Of a stretch of 64,000 nucleotides of DNA, positions 49,698 through 63,400 are shown piece after piece. The stretch's first letter is position 1. Each line of letters starts with the position of its first letter. The translations under genes and the position numbers were made by a program. A model generated the notes under the pieces. That model was given only the letters and a program-made list of their open reading frames with translations, did not search any database and was not told the origin of the DNA. The DNA is from Anticarsia gemmatalis. Its lineage: Eukaryota > Arthropoda > Insecta > Lepidoptera > Erebidae. Location: assembly GCF_050436995.1 (NCBI RefSeq), contig NC_134770.1, positions 4,784,501 to 4,848,500 of the forward strand, written 5' to 3'.

Positions 49698-52600
49698 ATT
49701 GTTAGTGATGACCTTGATGTCTGCGGTGACGATAATCATAATGATGTTGATTACACGGGTAAATGATTGTACTAAACTCGGGCAATCATCATCATGATCA
49801 TCGAACTACCAATGATGACCTCGTTAGTGATGACCTCGTCGACCTTGTTAGTGATGACTGCGGTGATGATAATCTGATGGTGGGTATTGCACGGGTAAAT
49901 AATTGTAACAAACTCGTTCAATAATCACCATGATCATCAAATCACCATGATGACCTTGTTAGTGATGACCTTGATGATGACCTTCTAACTTTGTTAGTGA
50001 TGACCTCGACGACCTTGTTAGTGATGACTGCGGTGATGATAATCTGATGGTGGGTATTGCACGGGTAGATAATTGTAACAAACTCGTTCAATAATCACCA
50101 TGATCATCAAATCACCATGATGACCTTGATGACCTTGTTAGTGATGACCTTGATGACCTTGTTAGTGATGACTTTGACGATGTTGTTAGTGATGACCTTG
50201 ATGACCTTGTTAGTGATGACTTTGACGATGTTGTTAGTGATGACCTTGATGACCGCGGTGATGATAACCATAATGATGTTGATTACACGGGTAAAAGATT
50301 GTACTAAACTCGGGCAATCATCATCATGATCATCAAATCACCAATGATGACCTTGTTAGTGATGACCTTGATCATGTTGTTAGTGATGACCCTGATGACT
50401 GCGGTGATGATAATCTGATGGTGGGTATTGCACGGGTAGATAATTGTAACAAACTCGTTCAATATTCACCATGATCATCAAATCACCATGATGACCTTGT
50501 TAGTGATGACCTTGACGACCTTGTAAGTGATGACCTTGATGACCTTGTTAGTGATGACCTTGATGACCTTGTTAGTGATGTCTGCGGTGATGATAATCTG
50601 ATGGTGGGTATTGCACGGGTAGATAATTGTAACAAACTCGTTCAATAATCACCATGATCATCAAATCACCATGATGACCTTATTAGTGATGACCTTGATG
50701 ATGACCTTCTAACTTTGTTAGTGATGACCTTGACGACCTTGTTAGTGATGACTGCGGTGATGATAATCTGATGGTGGGTATTGCACGGGTAGATAATTGT
50801 AACAAACTCGTTCAATAATCACCATGATCATCAAATCACCATGATGACCTTGTTAGTGATGACCTTGATGATGACCTTCTAACTTTGTTAGTGATGACCT
50901 TGACGACCTTGTTAGTGATGACTGCGGTGATGATAATCTGATGGTGGGTATTGCACGGGTAGATAATTGTAACAAACTCGTTCAATAATCACCATGATCA
51001 TCAAATCACCATGATGACCTTGTTAGTGATGACCTTGATGATGACCTTCTAACTTTGTTAGTGATGACCTTGACGACCTTGTTAGTGATGACTGCGGTGA
51101 TGATAATCTGATGGTGGGTATTGCACGGGTAGATAATTGTAACAAACTCGTTCAATAATCACCATGATCATCAAATCACCATGATGACCTTGTTAGTGAT
51201 GACCTTGATGATGACCTTCTAACTTTGTTAGTGATGACCTTGACGACCTTGTTAGTGATGACTGCGGTGATAATAATCTGATGGTGGGTATTGCACGGGT
51301 AGATAATTGTAACAAACTCGTTCAATAATCACCATGATCATCAAATCACCATGATGACCTTGTTAGTGATGACCTTGGTGACCTTGTAAGTGATGACCTT
51401 GATGACCTTGTTAGTGATGACCTTGATGACCTTGTTAGTGATGTCTGCGGTGATGATAATCAGATGGTGGGTATTGCACGGGTAGATAATTGTAACAAAC
51501 TCGTTCAATAATCACCATGATCATCAAATCACCATGATGACCTTATTAGTGATGACTTTGATGACCTTGTTAGTGATGACCTTGATGATGACCTTCTAAC
51601 TTCGTTAATGATGACCCTGATGAGTGCGGTGATGATAATCTGATGGTGGGTATTGCACGGGTAGATAATTGTAACAAACTCGTTCAATAATCACCATGAT
51701 CATCAAATCACCATGATGACCTTGTTAGTGATGACCTTGATGATGACCTTCTAACTTTGTTAGTGATGACCTTGACGACCTTGTTAGTGATGACTGCGGT
51801 GATGATAATCTGATGGTGGGTATTGCACGGGTAGATAATTGTAACAAACTCGTTCAATAATCACCATGATCATCAAATCACCATGATGACCTTGTTAGTG
51901 ATGACCTTGATGATGACCTTCTAACTTTGTTAGTGATGACCTTGATGACCTTGTTAGTGATGACTGCGGTGATGATAATCTGATGGTGGGTATTGCACGG
52001 GTAGATAATTGTAACAAACTCGTTCAATAATCACCATGATCATCAAATCACCATGATGACCTTGTTAGTGATGACCTTGACGACCTTGTAAGTGATGACC
52101 TTGATGACCTTGTTAGTGATGTCTGCGGTGATAATAATCTGATGGTGGGTATTGCACGGGTAGATAATTGTAACAAACTCGTTCAATAATCACCATGATC
52201 ATCAAATCACCATGATGACCTTGTTAGTGATGACCTTGATGATGACCTTCTAACTTTGTTAGTGATGACCTTGACGACCTTGTTAGTGATGACTGCGGTG
52301 ATGATAATCTGATGGTGGGTATTGCACGGGTAGATAATTGTAACAAACTCGTTCAATAATCACCATGATCATCAAATCACCATGATGACCTTGTTAGTGA
52401 TGACCTTGACGACCTTGTAAGTGATGACCTTGATGACCTTGTTAGTGATGACCTTGATGACCTTGTTAGTGATGTCTGCGGTGATGATAATCTGATGGTG
52501 GGTATTGCACGGGTAGATAATTGTAACAAACTCGTTCAATAATCACCATGATCATCAAATCACCATGATGACCTTGTTAGTGATGACCTTGACGACCTTG

Positions 52601-55600
52601 TAAGTGATGACCTTGATGACCTTGTTAGTGATGACCTTGATGACCTTGTTAGTGATGTCTGCGGTGATGATAATCTGATGGTGGGTATTGCACGGGTAGA
52701 TAATTGTAACAAACTCGTTCAATAATCACCATGATCATCAAATCACCATGATGACCTTGTTAGTGATGACCTTGATGATGACCTTCTAACTTTGTTAGTG
52801 ATGACCTTGACGACCTTGTTAGTGATGACTGCGGTGATGATAATCTGATGGTGGGTATTGCACGGGTAGATAATTGTAACAAACTCGTTCAATAATCACC
52901 ATGATCATCAAATCACCATGATGACCTTGTTAGTGATGACCTTGATGATGACCTTCTAACTTTGTTAGTGATGACCTTGACGACCTTGTTAGTGATGACT
53001 GCGGTGATGATAATCTGATGGTGGGTATTGCACGGGTAGATAATTGTAACAAACTCGTTCAATAATCACCATGATCATCAAATCACCATGATGACCTTGT
53101 TAGTGATGACCTTGACGATCTTGTAAGTGATGACCTTGATGACCTTGTTAGTGATGACCTTGATGACCTTGTTAGTGATGTCTGCGGTGATAATAATCTG
53201 ATGGTGGGTATTGCACGGGTAGATAATTGTAACAAACTCGTTCAATAATCACCATGATCATCAAATCACCATGATGACCTTGTTAGTGATGACCTTGATG
53301 ATGACCTTCTAACTTTGTTAGTGATGACCTTGACGACCTTGTTAGTGATGACTGCGGTGATGATAATCTGATGGTGGGTATTGCACGGGTAGATAATTGT
53401 AACAAACTCGTTCAATAATCACCATGATCATCAAATCACCATGATGACCTTGTTAGTGATGACCTTGATGATGACCTTCTAACTTTGTTAGTGATGACCT
53501 TGACGACCTTGTTAGTGATGACTGCGGTGATGATAATCTGATGGTGGGTATTGCACGGGTAGATAATTGTAACAAACTCGTTCAATAATCACCATGATCA
53601 TCAAATCACCATGATGACCTTGTTAGTGATGACCTTGACGACCTTGTAAGTGATGACCTTGATGACCTTGTTAGTGATGTCTGCGGTGATAATAATCTGA
53701 TGGTGGGTATTGCACGGGTAGATAATTGTAACAAACTCGTTCAATAATCACCATGATCATCAAATCACCATGATGACCTTGTTAGTGATGACCTTGACGA
53801 CCTTGTAAGTGATGACCTTGATGACCTTGTTAGTGATGACCTTGATGACCTTGTTAGTGATGTCTGCGGTGATAATAATCAGATGGTGGGTATTGCACGG
53901 GTAGATAATTGTAACAAACTCGTTCAATAATCACCATGATCATCAAATCACCATGATGACCTTGTTAGTGATGACCTTGATGATGACCTTCTAACTTTGT
54001 TAGTGATGACCTTGACGACCTTGTTAGTGATGACTGCGGTGATGATAATCTGATGGTGGGTATTGCACGGGTAGATAATTGTAACAAACTCGTTCAATAA
54101 TCACCATGATCATCAAATCACCATGATGACCTTATTAGTGATGACCTTGATGACCTTGTTAGTGATGACCTTGATGACCTTGTTAGTGATGACCTTGATG
54201 ACTGCGGTGATGATAATCTGATGGTGGGTATTGCACGGGTAGATAATTGTAACAAACTCGTTCAATAATCACCATGATCATCTAATCACCATGATGACCT
54301 TGTTAGTGATGACCTTGATGATGACCTTCTAACTTTGTTAGTGATGACCTTGACGACCTTGTTAGTGATGACTGCGGTGATGATAATCTGATGGTGGGTA
54401 TTGCACGGGTAGATAATTGTAACAAACTCGTTCAATAATCACCATGATCATCAAATCACCATGATGACCTTGTTAGTGATGACCTTGACGACCTTGTAAG
54501 TGATGACCTTGATGACCTTGTTAGTGATGACCTTGATGACCTTGTTAGTGATGTCTGCGGTGATGATAATCTGATGGTGGGTATTGCACGGGTAGATAAT
54601 TGTAACAAACTCGTTCAATAATCACCATGATCATCAAATCACCATGATGACCTTGTTAGTGATGACCTTGATGATGACCTTCTAACTTTGTTAGTGATGA
54701 CCTTGACGACCTTGTTAGTGATGACTGCGGTGATGATAATCTGATGGTGGGTATTGCACGGGTAGATAATTGTAACAAACTCGTTCAATAATCACCATGA
54801 TCATCAAATCACCATGATGACCTTGTTAGTGATGACCTTGATGATGACCTTCTAACTTTGTTAGTGATGACCTTGACGACCTTGTTAGTGATGACTGCGG
54901 TGATGATAATCTGATGGTGGGTATTGCACGGGTAGATAATTGTAACAAACTCGTTCAATAATCACCATGATCATCAAATCACCATGATGACCTTGTTAGT
55001 GATGACCTTGACGATCTTGTAAGTGATGACCTTGATGACCTTGTTAGTGATGACCTTGATGACCTTGTTAGTGATGTCTGCGGTGATAATAATCTGATGG
55101 TGGGTATTGCACGGGTAGATAATTGTAACAAACTCGTTCAATAATCACCATGATCATCAAATCACCATGATGACCTTGTTAGTGATGACCTTGATGATGA
55201 CCTTCTAACTTTGTTAGTGATGACCTTGACGACCTTGTTAGTGATGACTGCGGTGATGATAATCTGATGGTGGGTATTGCACGGGTAGATAATTGTAACA
55301 AACTCGTTCAATAATCACCATGATCATCAAATCACCATGATGACCTTGTTAGTGATGACCTTGACGACCTTGTTGGTGATGACCTTGTTAGTGATGACTG
55401 CGGTGATGATAATCTGATGGTGGGTATTGCACGGGTAAATAATTGTAACAAACTCGTTCAATATTCACCATGATCATCAAATCACCATGATGACCTCGTT
55501 AGTGATGACCTTGGTGACCTTGTTAGTGATGACCTTGACAATGACCTTCTAACTTCGTTAGTGCTGACCTTGATGACTGCAGTGATGATAATCATAATGA

Positions 55601-56316
55601 TGTTGATTACACGGGTAAATGATTGTAGTAAACTCGGGCAATCATCATCATGATCATCAAATCACCAATGATGACCTTGTTAGTGAAGACCTTGATGATG
55701 TTGTTAGTGATGACTTTGATGACTGTGGTGATGATAATCTGATGGTGGGTATTGCACGGGTAGATAATTGTAACAAACTCGTTCAATAATCACCATGATC
55801 ATCAAATCACCATGATGACCTTGTTAGTGATGACCTTGATGACCTTATTAGTGATGACCTTCTTACTTTGTTAGTGATGACCTTGTTAGTGATGACTGCG
55901 GTGATGATAATCTGATGGTGGGTATTGCACGGGTAGATAATTGTAACAAACTCGTTCAATAATCACCATGACCATCAAATCACCATGATGACCTTGATGA
56001 CCTTGTTAGTGATGACCTTGACGACCTTGTTAGTGATGACCTTGACGACCTTGTTGGTGATGACCTTGTTAGTGATGACTGCGGTGATGATAATCTGATG
56101 GTGGGTATTGCACGGGTAAATAATTGTAACAACTCGTTCAATATTCACCATGATCATCAAATCACCATGATGACCTTGTTAGTGATGACCTTGGTGACCT
56201 TGTTAGTGATGAACTTGGTGACCTTGTTAGGGATGACCTTGATGACCTTGTTAGTGATGACCTTGATGACTGCGGTGATGATAATCTGATGGTGGGTATT
56301 GCACGGGTAGATAATT
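49698..56316. repeat. Large satellite array, 170-bp units with 159/183-bp variants
   Basis: The motif atggtgggtattgcacgggt recurs 36 times between 49877 and 56288. Spacings in the core are mostly 170, 183 or 159 bp. Every unit also has aactcgttcaataatcacca and caaatcaccatgatgacctt. The remainder is built from a 24-bp sub-repeat, ttagtgatgaccttgatgac plus cttg. The 183- and 159-bp types differ by exactly one such sub-unit; the 170-bp type has gatgaccttctaactttgtt instead. Both flanks contain diverged units (for example gattacacgggtaaa at 49750, 50281 and 55606). No unit codes for protein. The array continues after a transposon insertion at 57119. Confidence 0.95.
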
Positions 56317-57118
56317 CTGCCGTCGTAAATCTAAACACAGTAACTTCAAAATATGCGTTTTGAGAAAAACGCGGTTGAAGTTTAATGGTTAATTTTTGCT
56401 CTCATGAAGATACTAATTATTGTATATTATTTCATGCAACTTTTAATGTTAGTATATAGTTAAATCTTTGATTCTGTATTTATATATCTAGTATATTATT
56501 ATTGTATAAATAATAAAATTAGATAATGTGTTTTAAGCTAGGGTAATAATATAATATTTTTTTCTTTTTTAAGTTACAACACGGTAACTCAACGGTTACT
56601 GTGTTGTAACCAAGTTTTACCTATTACTGTGTTGTAACTTTGTAAAGATATTAACATTAGGGGAATTACGACACAGTAAGTATGTACATACTGTGTTATA
56701 ACTATGTTTCTTAGAAATACGTATAAAATCAGTAATACAGTAAATGAGATACTGTGATTTATTCAAGTATTTGTTGTTTATCTTTGAACAATATTTTATA
56801 CGCAATCACAGTAACTGAAGAAGCCGTGTTATAATCAAGCAAAAAAAGAAAAATTAAAATCTATTCACGTTAAAAAAACACAGTTAGTAGTGAGATACTG
56901 TTATTTAATTTAAAATAACACAGATACTGTATTTTTTATTAAAAAAAATGTTTTTTTTGTAAAAATACTGTGTTTTTATTTAATGTATTTCGGTAACTAT
57001 CTATCGTACAAACAAACCGAAAACTTTCTCAAATAGCCCGCGGTCTCCTGATTCCAAAGAACTAAACAAACTATAAACACAGTAACTTAAGTTACTGTGT
57101 TTACATTTACGACGGCAG
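56317..57118. mobile_element. 802-bp non-autonomous DNA transposon inside the satellite
   Basis: The terminal inverted repeats are 30 bp with one mismatch: left ctgccgtcgtaaatctaaac, continuing acagtaactt. The right end is the complement, ending atttacgacggcag. AATT flanks both ends (56313-56316 and 57119-57122), and undisturbed satellite units have a single AATT in gataattgtaac, so AATT is a 4-bp target duplication. The interior is very AT-rich and non-coding. It contains about a dozen copies of acagta(a)c / ttactgtgt in both orientations, such as aaacacagtaactt near both ends. I cannot assign a superfamily. Confidence 0.85.
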
Positions 57119-57345
57119 AATTGTAACAAACTCGTTCAATAATCACCATGATCATCAAATCACCATGAAGACCTTTGACCCTGTTAGTGATAAACTTGTT
57201 AGTAAGGAGTTCGTTAGTGATGACCTCTTTGACCTTTAGTGATGACTGGGGTGAAGATGATTTCATGATGTTGATTACACAGGTTATATTATAACAAACG
57301 CGTATAATCATCATCATGATCATCGAATCACCATTGTTAGTAGAG
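57119..57345. repeat. Satellite array remainder and degenerate edge
   Basis: The interrupted unit resumes at aattgtaacaaactcgttca. It is followed by decayed copies (gttagtgatgacctctttga, gatgttgattacacaggtta, catcatcatgatcatcgaat). It marks the right border of the array. Confidence 0.85.
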
Positions 57346-60300
57346 CAGGCTGAAGATTGTGTGCTAAGGCAAGAAAAGCTGCAAAGATTTGGTAATAATT
57401 TATTTATAGTAGGATTAAAAATGTTACTAAAGGTAATATTTAGTTTCGCTATACTAATACATACGGCAGTGTTACAATAATTGCTTGCCAAAAGAAATAT
57501 TTTTTGTAGAGAAGTCGTCAAGTTTGACTTTATAATAATTTATAAGTGAAACAGTGGATACAATAAATAACACGTGTTATACATTTAATAATTAAACCAG
57601 AAATTATTTTATCATATAAAATGTAACATAAACAATAAAAGTTTGTACCTTTTACAAACATAATTATACAAAAGGTATAAAAAATACAGCACCTGTATGA
57701 TAAGATCTAGCAAAATGAAACACTTATCATGAGACAAAACCCAGTCGCAGTAAGGACCATTTACAGGCTATTGATAAGTGTCGAATAACATATTCAATAG
57801 ATAAAGTGGCTGTAAATGTATGAAAGCTTTTGCTAAAATTGGACCGGTAAACCTATACTTATTTATAACTGCCGAAACCAGGGTTTTGTATAATAATTTA
57901 ATTGTAACAGAATATTCCAGTCCTTCAACTCTCGGTTGCATGAACTACCGAATTTAATGAAATTCACGGCGCGGAGTTATTTGGAGAGAATCCGATCCTT
58001 CAAGGCTTCGCAAATGGATGTAAGATCGCTCGCCATTCGAGGTAACTCGAGCATGTCTAATCAACACATTCCTGCGATAACACTCAGCTTCTAGGTATGA
58101 ATTTGTTTTTGAGAACTAACTAGTAAGAAATGGAAAAGGTTTATAGAAAATTCTGTGTGTTTTTCAAATTCACTGTCAGAATAAAATGGCCATTAGTTTC
58201 AGATTTAAAATCATCGTTAATTAATAATTTAAAGTCGAAAACTGCTTATGTATGCTATAATAACCTATTAAAATACGCAATGGTATTTAAATTTCCTAAC
58301 TAACTTAACACCAGAATCTCATATAAAACAATGTTACTCAGCATTAAAATTTTATTTCTAAACTATTTTTTGCTAAGAATCTGTTACATATAGCTTACAT
58401 TAAGCTATACCTTTCTTTACTCCAAAGGCCTAAAACTTTTTATGCAAATACTTAAGCTTTGCCTACAGCTCATAATTTATAACTTCTTCACAGTTTGCAG
58501 GTCACATATCTTGTGAATGGTTATTTGTGTGACATTTACGACGTATACATTTTGTAGACATCGTTTGCTTTTGTTAGGTACGCAAATAAAATAATGTTAT
58601 CTTGTTAAGAATTAGGTTGACTATCTCATTTTTTAGGTTATATCGATAGTCAAACTTATGTTTTTGTCTTTTCTTACTCATGTTTCGATATTGATTTCAA
58701 TCGAACATAAATAATTTAATGTTGACATTAATTTAATGTTGACATTAAATTGTTTATGTTTTGTCATTAAATCATTTAAATGCTTGAGCATTTGCAATCA
58801 TGTTTCTAACTACTGTACGGATTATTATAATTAATAATCAGCTAATACTACTAGAACTGTTATTTTTTCGCCAAAGGAATAAATGTTTCCTTCCTCTACG
58901 TCAGTTTCTATTACACAGGTAATAACTAACCAAGATAGATCGAATAGCGATTTGTCAAAATTAGTTCATTAATTCAAAGGATCGGAGCGAACATTAATCA
59001 ATCTAGTATTATACGGATCCAGCCTTTGTAATAGAACCTTCTAATGTTAAAGCGTTACACATAGAGAGAGAGCGAGTCGGCGGCGTTTACAACGCGTGAG
59101 CTGAGCGGTTATTTGTCTTTACACGTAATGGGTAGGTTCGGTGCGTATTATGCCAGGTGCAGTTGACACTAGTACCGAAACCATTTGGTTTTTGTTATGA
59201 GGAATGCTGCGTCCCCTATAATTGCACACAACATTTCAATTTATTTTGCTAAATATCATTTTTTACCTACATCTTTTGTATTTATTTTTCACTTTCTGAA
59301 TAGCGGCTCATTGCTATATGATATTCAAGTATATTCGGAACTTAAAGTTAACTGCCCCGGATTGTCCGGTTCTAAATATCTTGCTAACTTCGTGCTTATT
59401 CCTACAATGTTTTGGCTTTATACCCGCTGTATTCCAGCCCCTAAAACGCGCTCTTCACGCAATCGTGTAGCGTATGTCGTGCGCTTAAACCTAAGTAACG
59501 TTATAAATTGGATATGATTGTCACAAAGTGGGACGTAGAAGGGTGTGAAGTTTACTAATTAATTCGTTTCGAGATGGCTGAGGCCTTTGGGAATGAAGCA
59601 CGGTTATCAAGAGTAGTACGTGTCACAAGGTGAAAGAAATCTTTTGAATTTTCAAAATAAATCAATTCATTTGTTGACTGTCACTTTATCTGTCGGATAG
59701 TCTATGTGTAACTGTAAAATATTGTAAAATATTATATTTAAAAAAAACTATTTTACTATTTTATTATTATTATAAGCCCGTATCGTCTCACTGCTGGGCA
59801 AAGGCCTCCCCCATAGATTAAATTACGATGTATTGTGTAAATGTTTTTCAAACCTCCGAATGTAATAAATTTTCATTTTGTCAGTCACGAAGCAGCTTAT
59901 AAGCAATTTCAAACTATGTTTGCTTCACGAATTTCTAATATAAATCACCTTCACATACTTAAGCAATCCTTCAAAGAAACTGACATTTTAATCTTAAAGA
60001 AAATTTCAGTATTGCAGTGAAAAATTGTCGCATGATAAATGCACTCTGACTCAACAAAAATTACATAAGTTAAACATTTTTGTCGCAGCATTATAGACTT
60101 TAATAATTAGAAGTTACGATTTAAATTGCTTTGAATGGAACTGTACTTAAGTCGTTTTGACTATGTGATAATTTAGTTAAAGGAATGAATTATGGCTAAT
60201 TCATACATTGCAGAGTTTCTTTACTATTGTGGCTAGCTTCCAAATGTTACGTTAAGCGGACAGTTCAAGACATACAGTTAAAGTTGGTAATGCATTTCAT

Positions 60301-60441
60301 CCATTTGGAAGTTTGAATGGGTGTATTGTATGATTAGTGCAACAAAAGTTTTATTTATGTTGTTAGTGTAAGTTTCATACAAGTATGGAACAATCTGTTA
60401 AACGAGCAGACAGTTGTATGAAGCGAGATTTACATTTCATA
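57346..60441. other. Gap between the two arrays, 3.1 kb
   Basis: No supported gene. It has a short tandem duplication, taatttaatgttgacatt, near 58717-58752. A GC-richer patch with a GA run lies at 59062-59120, and a fragment of a repeat tail (cactgctgggcaaaggcctc) at about 59790-59810. The frame at 59185-59517 has no splice or promoter context that would make it a gene. Confidence 0.5.
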
Positions 60442-63400
60442 CAATGGTTTTATAGATTTACCGACATTTAAGAAAATAGGTTACACGTCATAAACATTGT
60501 TTTTATAGGAAAAGAGACATAGACATTTTAATAACACAAACACAGGATAACAGCGTTGCATTACAACAATATGGTTCACAGTAAATATTAACAAGTCAGA
60601 ATACATGAGATGGAAATTTCTGAAACAAAGGTATTGGCAGTTAACAATCAATTTACGACACAGTACACAACAAACACTTTCATCAAAAAATCAGGTTAAC
60701 AATAAAAACACGCATACGTATTAAAATAAGTTAAATACATGTATAATTTCACCTGGAAACAGAATAACAATAGAAAACACACACAAAAATATTAAATTAG
60801 TTTCATACATGTATAATTTCATCAAGAAACAGAATAGCAATAGAAAACAGACATGCACACGTATTAAAATAAATTTCATACATGGAAAATTTCATCAAGA
60901 GGCTAAGGTAACAATGGAAGACATACACAGCTTTTAGTAGATTTACAGACATTTAAGAAAATAGGTTACACATAAACATAATCTTTATAGAAATAGGTTC
61001 AGACATTTTAGAAACACAAAAACAGGATTACAGGGTTAGATTACAACAATATACAGCAAATATTAACAAGTCAAAATACGTGAGATGTAAATTTCTGAAA
61101 CAAAGGTATTAGGTAATTAACAATCACTTAGTGACACAGTACACAACAATTAATAATTTCAGCAAAAAACATAATAACAATAAAAAACACCCACACGTAT
61201 TAATATCAGTTTCATACATGTATAATTTCATCAAGAAACAGAATAGCAATAGAAAAGACACACACATTAAAATGAGTTTCATACATGTATAATTTCAACA
61301 AGAAACGAAGGTAAAGGTAAGAATAGGAAACACACACACACACATTAAAATCAATTTCATACATGTATAATTTCACCAAGTAACAGAATAACCATAGGAA
61401 ACACACACATTAAAATCAATTTCATACATGTATAATTTCATTCAGAAACAGAATAGCAATAGAAAACACACACACATTAAAGTCAGTTTCATACATGTAT
61501 AATTTCATCAACAAACAGAATAACAATAGAAAACACAAACACACATTAAAATAAATTTCATACATGGATAATTTCATCAAGAGACAAAGGTAACAATGAA
61601 AGACATACACACATTAAAATCAGTTTTATACGAATATGGAACAAGGCATATTAGTAATTAGTTCACGTATACGATTATTAAAATGTTGTTAACAGATAAT
61701 ATAGACACATAATATAACACACAAGAAACAAGACAAATAGGTATTTCACACACATAATATTTCATACAAGAACTCAACAACAGAATGGCAATAAAAACAC
61801 GCACACGTATTAAAATAAGTTTCATACATAATATAATTTTATCAAGAAACAAAGGTAACAATAGAAGACATACACACATTAAAATCAGTTTCATACATGT
61901 ATAATTTCATCAAAAAACAGAACAACAATAGAAAACATAAACACACATTAAATTCAGTTTCATACATGTACAATTTCATCAATAAACAGAATAACAATAG
62001 AAAACACACACACAAATAATAAAATTAGTTTCATACATGTATAATTTAATCAAGAAACGAAGGTAAAGGTAAGAATAGGAAACACACACACATTAAAATC
62101 AGTTTCATACATGAATGGAACAAGGTATATTAGTAAATAGTTCAATAGTAATACATACAATACAACACAATTTTGTTAACAGGTAATACAAACACAAAAT
62201 ATTACACACAAGAAACAAGACAAATAGGTATTTCACACACATAATATTTCAAATATTTCATACAAAAACTCAACAACAGAAGAACAATAAAAAACATGCA
62301 CACGTATTAAAATAAGTTTCATACATGTTTAATTTCATTAAGAAACAGAATAGCAATAGAAAACACAAACACACATTAAAATCAGTTTCATACATGTTTA
62401 ATTTTATCAAGAAACAGTATAGCAAACACACAACACATTAAAATCAGTTTCATACATGTATAATTTCATCAAGAAACAGAATAGCAATAGAAAATACAAA
62501 CACACATTAAAATCAGTTTAATACATGTATAATTTCATCAAGAAACAGATTAACAATAGAAATCACACACATTAAAATCAATTTCATACATGAATAATTT
62601 CATCAAAAAACAGAATAACAATAAAAAAGACACACACATTAAAATCAGTTTCAGACATGTATAATTTCATCAAGAAACAGGTTAACAATAAAAACACGCA
62701 CACGTATTAAAATCAGTTTCATACATGTATAATTTCATCAAGAAACAGAATAGCAATAGAAAACACACATGCACACGTATTAAAATAAATTTCATACATA
62801 GAAAATTTCATCAAGAGGCAAAGGTAACAATGGAAGACATACACAGCTTTTAGTAGATTTACAGACATTTAAGAAAATAGGTTACACATAAATATGTATT
62901 ATGTTTATAACAATAGATAAACAGACATTTTAGTAACACAAACACAGGATTACAGCGTCACATTACGACAATGTGGTACACAGTAAACATTAACAAGTCA
63001 AAATACATGAGATGTAAATTTCTGAAACAAAGGTATTACGTAATTCACAATCAATTCACGACACAGTACACAACAAAAACTTTTATCAAAAACAATAACA
63101 ATAAACAACACGGCACGTATTAAAAAAAGTTTCATACATGTATAATTTCATCAAGAAACAGTATAGCAAACACAAACACACATTAAAATCAGTTTCATTC
63201 ATGTATAATTTCGTTAAGAAACAGAATAGCAATAGAAAACACTAACACACATTAAAATCAGTTTCGTACATGTATAATTTCAACAAAACACAAAATAACA
63301 ATACAAAACACACAGACACACAAATATTAAAATCAGTTTTATACATGTATAATTTCACCAAAAAACGAAGGTAAAGGTAAGAATAGAAAACACACACATA

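Noticed and set aside
50117..50329. Repetitive open frame inside the satellite (Met-Thr-Leu-rich)
   Set aside because: A by-product of the 24-bp sub-repeat, whose length is a multiple of three; no start context and not shared by all units.
49698..57345. CRISPR-like regular repeats
   Set aside because: Repeats are adjacent without unique spacers, units are 159-183 bp, and the host is an insect; this is satellite DNA.
57725..57850. Possible microRNA hairpin (catttacag ... ctgtaaatg)
   Set aside because: Only about nine bases pair well; the remainder of the stem does not form.
59185..59517. 110-codon frame after a GA-rich patch
   Set aside because: The frame opens at TTG with its first ATG at 59197; no splice sites, no recognisable domain, hydrophobic random-like composition.
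61212..61894. Several 60-80-codon minus-strand frames in the second array
   Set aside because: They are translations of the short satellite unit and end at random unit changes.
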